Positions 4,970 to 7,275 of a stretch of DNA of 7,275 nt are shown here, in pieces. Location of the stretch: positions 1 through 7,275 of the forward strand of contig JAGLDT010000290.1 of the NCBI GenBank assembly GCA_023145485.1, read 5' to 3'. How positions within the stretch are numbered: position 1 is the stretch's first letter; every line of letters starts with the position of its first letter. The notes below the pieces were generated by a model, which had not been told where the DNA came from, made no database searches, and was given only the letters and a program-made list of their open reading frames with translations. Source of the stretch: Cocleimonas sp. Lineage in GTDB: Bacteria; Pseudomonadota; Gammaproteobacteria; Thiotrichales; Thiotrichaceae. Made by a program: the position numbers and the translations under genes.

Positions 4970-6010
4970 ATGAAAGCATTAATAAAAAAGCACGCAAAAG
5001 AAGGTATTTGGTTAGAAGATGTACCTAAACCTGTCATGGGCAATAATGATGTTTTAGTCAAGATTCAAAAAACAGCAATTTGCGGTACCGATATTCATAT
5101 TTATAACTGGGATCAATGGGCGCAGAAAACCATTCCAGTGCCCATGACGATTGGGCATGAGTTTGCGGGTGTCATTGCAGAAGTCGGTAAAAATGTCACG
5201 GGTTTAGATGTTGGCGATATTGTCTCAGGTGAGGGGCATATTGTCTGCGATCGTTGCCGTAATTGCCTTGCAGGTCGCCGCCACCTTTGCCCAAATACGA
5301 TAGGTATTGGTGTTAATCGCACAGGAAGTTTTGCAGAGTATTTATCCATTCCTGCTAAAAATGTCTTTAAACCCAGCCATGAAATTTCCACTGATTTACT
5401 CTCTTGTTTTGATCCCTATGGCAATGCAGTGCATACCGCGCTATCGTTTAATATGGTGGGTGAAGATGTACTGATTACAGGCGCAGGGCCGATTGGTATT
5501 ATGGCGGCAATGGTGGCCGATCATTGCGGTGCGCGTAATATTTTTATTACCGATATGAATCAATACCGCCTTGATTTAGCTAAACAAATTGTACCAAGAG
5601 TAGTGACGGTCAATGTACAAAAAGAAAAGCTTAACCGTGAAATGCTCGTTGAGCGTGGTATAGGTATCACAGAAGGCTTCGACATTGGTTTAGAGATGTC
5701 AGGCTCACCCCATGCCTTTGGCGATATGTTAAGCCTAATGATCAATGGCGGTCATATTGCTATGTTGGCTATTATGCCCCAAGGTTCTGGGATTGATTGG
5801 GATCAGGTGGTCTTTAAAGGCTTGATAATCAAAGGTGTTTATGGACGTGAAATTTTTGAGACGTGGTATAAAGGATCAATGATGGTACAAACAGGATTGC
5901 CCTTAGAAAAAATAATCACCCATCATTATCATTATACTGATTTCCAAAAAGGCTTTGATGTGATGCGCTCAGGGCAATCAGGAAAAGTAATTTTGAGTTG
6001 GGAGGATTAA
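4970..6010 (+). CDS. tdh: L-threonine 3-dehydrogenase (zinc-dependent)
   Basis: Tdh oxidises L-threonine with NAD+ to 2-amino-3-oxobutyrate in the cytosol. The 346-residue product is a medium-chain zinc alcohol dehydrogenase. The catalytic zinc site is C38 with T40 and H43 (CGTDIH) and H63-E64 (GHEFAG). The structural zinc cysteines are C93, C96, C99 and C107. GAGPIG (171-176) with D195 (ITD) forms the NAD-binding Rossmann fold. FETWYKGS and the C-terminal MRSGQSGKVILSW match E. coli Tdh, as I recall that sequence, nearly word for word; it is about five residues longer than the E. coli enzyme. No good Shine-Dalgarno precedes the ATG (CTCAAAAATG), and no better in-frame start lies upstream, so initiation may be weak or depend on an unstructured A-rich leader. 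The kbl ribosome binding site lies within its last codons, and kbl follows after two bases. Confidence 0.96.
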   Translation: MKALIKKHAKEGIWLEDVPKPVMGNNDVLVKIQKTAICGTDIHIYNWDQWAQKTIPVPMTIGHEFAGVIAEVGKNVTGLDVGDIVSGEGHIVCDRCRNCLAGRRHLCPNTIGIGVNRTGSFAEYLSIPAKNVFKPSHEISTDLLSCFDPYGNAVHTALSFNMVGEDVLITGAGPIGIMAAMVADHCGARNIFITDMNQYRLDLAKQIVPRVVTVNVQKEKLNREMLVERGIGITEGFDIGLEMSGSPHAFGDMLSLMINGGHIAMLAIMPQGSGIDWDQVVFKGLIIKGVYGREIFETWYKGSMMVQTGLPLEKIITHHYHYTDFQKGFDVMRSGQSGKVILSWED

Positions 6011-6012
6011 AC

Positions 6013-7218
6013 ATGAGTTTTGATAAAGTAAAAGCGGGTTTCAGTGAAGATTTAGCGGCAATTAAAGAGGCGGGATTATGGAAAACAGAGCGCGTATTAG
6101 CTTCTGAGCAAAAAAGTGATATTGCATTAGCCGATGGCTCTGAAGTGATTAATATGTGTGCCAATAATTACCTTGGTTTAGCCAATAATCCTGACGTGAT
6201 TCAAGCAGCAAAAGACAGTTATGAGCAATGGGGTTTTGGGCTTTCATCAGTACGTTTTATTTGTGGCACTCAAACCATTCATAAAACATTAGAAAGCAAA
6301 GTCAGTGAATTTTTAACGACAGACGATACGATTCTCTATGCTGCCTGCTTTGATGCCAATACAGGTTTATTCGAAACCTTATTAAATAAAGATGATGCCA
6401 TTATCTCCGATGAGCTTAATCATGCTTCTATTATTGATGGGGTGCGTCTGTGTAAAGCAGCTCGCTATCGTTATAAAAATAATAATATGCAAGATTTAGA
6501 AGCGAAATTGATCGAAGCCAATGACGCAGGCGAACGGCGGATTATCATCACCACTGATGGCGTGTTTTCGATGGATGGCACGGTAGCGCAGTTAGATAAA
6601 ATCTGTGATTTAGCCGATCAGTATAACGCAATGGTGCATCATGATGATTGTCACGCCGTTGGTTTTATGGGTAAAACAGGGCGTGGTATACATGAATATT
6701 GCGGTGTAATGGATCGCGTGGATATTATTACAGGCACTTTTGGGAAAGCATTAGGTGGCGCATCAGGTGGCTACACTTCAGGGCGACAAGAAATTATTGA
6801 CATGCTGAGACAACGCTCTCGCCCTTATCTATTTTCAAATACACTTGCCCCCTCCATTTGTGCGGCATCACTTAAAGTATTAGAAATGCTGACAGAATCA
6901 ACCCAATTGCGAGATCGTTTAGCAGATAATACCCAATATTTTCGCAAAGGAATGCAACAAGCAGGGTTTGATATTGATAATGGAGACCATCCCATCGTAC
7001 CAGTGATGTTAGGAGATGCTAAACTTGCACAAAAAATGTCACAACGATTATTGGAAAAAGGTATTTATGCCATTGGCTTCTTTTTCCCCGTTGTTCCTCA
7101 AGGTAAAGCCCGCATTCGTACCCAGATTTCAGCTACACATAGCAAAGCAGATTTGGATAAAGCAATACTAGCCTTTAGCGACGTTTATAAAGAATTAACG
7201 GCATCCTTTAGTCAGTAG
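6013..7218 (+). CDS. kbl: 2-amino-3-ketobutyrate coenzyme A ligase (glycine C-acetyltransferase)
   Basis: Kbl takes the unstable product of Tdh and cleaves it with CoA to glycine and acetyl-CoA, using pyridoxal phosphate. The 401-residue protein (E. coli about 398) belongs to the alpha-oxoamine synthase family. Seen: CANNYLGLANNP (49-60), SSVRFICGTQ (78-87), LNHASIIDGVRLCKA (135-149) with H137 expected to stack on the cofactor ring, TDGVFSMDG (181-189), DDCHAVGF (211-218) with D211 as the acidic partner of the PLP nitrogen, and TGTFGKALGGASGGY (240-254) with K245 as the Schiff-base lysine. I chose the ATG at 6013 because GGAGG (6001-6005) sits seven bases before it; an in-frame TTG at 5998 would add five residues, overlap tdh and lack a ribosome binding site. 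Coupled to tdh; Tdh and Kbl are known to act together. Confidence 0.96.
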   Translation: MSFDKVKAGFSEDLAAIKEAGLWKTERVLASEQKSDIALADGSEVINMCANNYLGLANNPDVIQAAKDSYEQWGFGLSSVRFICGTQTIHKTLESKVSEFLTTDDTILYAACFDANTGLFETLLNKDDAIISDELNHASIIDGVRLCKAARYRYKNNNMQDLEAKLIEANDAGERRIIITTDGVFSMDGTVAQLDKICDLADQYNAMVHHDDCHAVGFMGKTGRGIHEYCGVMDRVDIITGTFGKALGGASGGYTSGRQEIIDMLRQRSRPYLFSNTLAPSICAASLKVLEMLTESTQLRDRLADNTQYFRKGMQQAGFDIDNGDHPIVPVMLGDAKLAQKMSQRLLEKGIYAIGFFFPVVPQGKARIRTQISATHSKADLDKAILAFSDVYKELTASFSQ

Positions 7219-7275
7219 AACATTGTTCCTGCTTTAACTTAGGATTGAGGATTCAATAACACCCGAATTCTAACT
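7219..7275. other. Downstream end of window, no gene seen
   Basis: The 57 bases after kbl contain no start of a recognisable gene. ATTGA-GGAT-TCAAT forms a 5-bp stem but has no T run, so no terminator for tdh-kbl can be called within the window. Confidence 0.5.

Noticed and set aside
5998..6012. TTG start for kbl giving five extra N-terminal residues
   Set aside because: It has no ribosome binding site upstream, and GGAGG lies inside the extension at ideal spacing for the ATG at 6013.

Overview
This is an AT-rich stretch of bacterial chromosome. The closest family resemblances I recognise point to a gammaproteobacterium: Tdh and Kbl look strongly like the E. coli enzymes, and the TRAP transporter is of the DctPQM C4-dicarboxylate type common in aquatic proteobacteria. 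I cannot name a genus from the sequence alone. There are no mobile elements, CRISPR arrays, rRNA or tRNA genes.

Layout. (1) At 1-779, minus strand, lies the N-terminal half of an MgtE magnesium channel; its membrane domain lies beyond the left edge. (2) A 166-bp divergent control region follows, with an FNR-like box and an inverted repeat. (3) At 946-4059, plus strand, is a complete TRAP operon, dctP-dctQ-dctM. A long stem-loop sits in the dctP-dctQ gap, dctQ and dctM overlap by one base, and a terminator-like hairpin follows dctM. (4) At 4144-4557, minus strand and convergent with dctM, is a single-domain bacteriohemerythrin with an altered metal-ligand position and a small Cys cluster. (5) A 412-bp AT-rich gap (4558-4969) has no gene but several perfect inverted repeats and a run of nine C. 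(6) At 4970-7218, plus strand, is the tdh-kbl threonine-degradation pair.

How the genes work together. The TRAP operon would import C4-dicarboxylates (malate, succinate or fumarate) using an ion gradient. Tdh and Kbl convert threonine through 2-amino-3-oxobutyrate to glycine and acetyl-CoA. Both supply central carbon metabolism. The hemerythrin probably binds O2 or a related ligand. MgtE handles Mg2+ and has no evident functional link to its neighbours.

The gene content is ordinary. The points worth a second look are the variant hemerythrin, the structured dctP-dctQ gap, and the inverted repeats and C tract between the hemerythrin gene and tdh. I found no convincing new multi-gene system.
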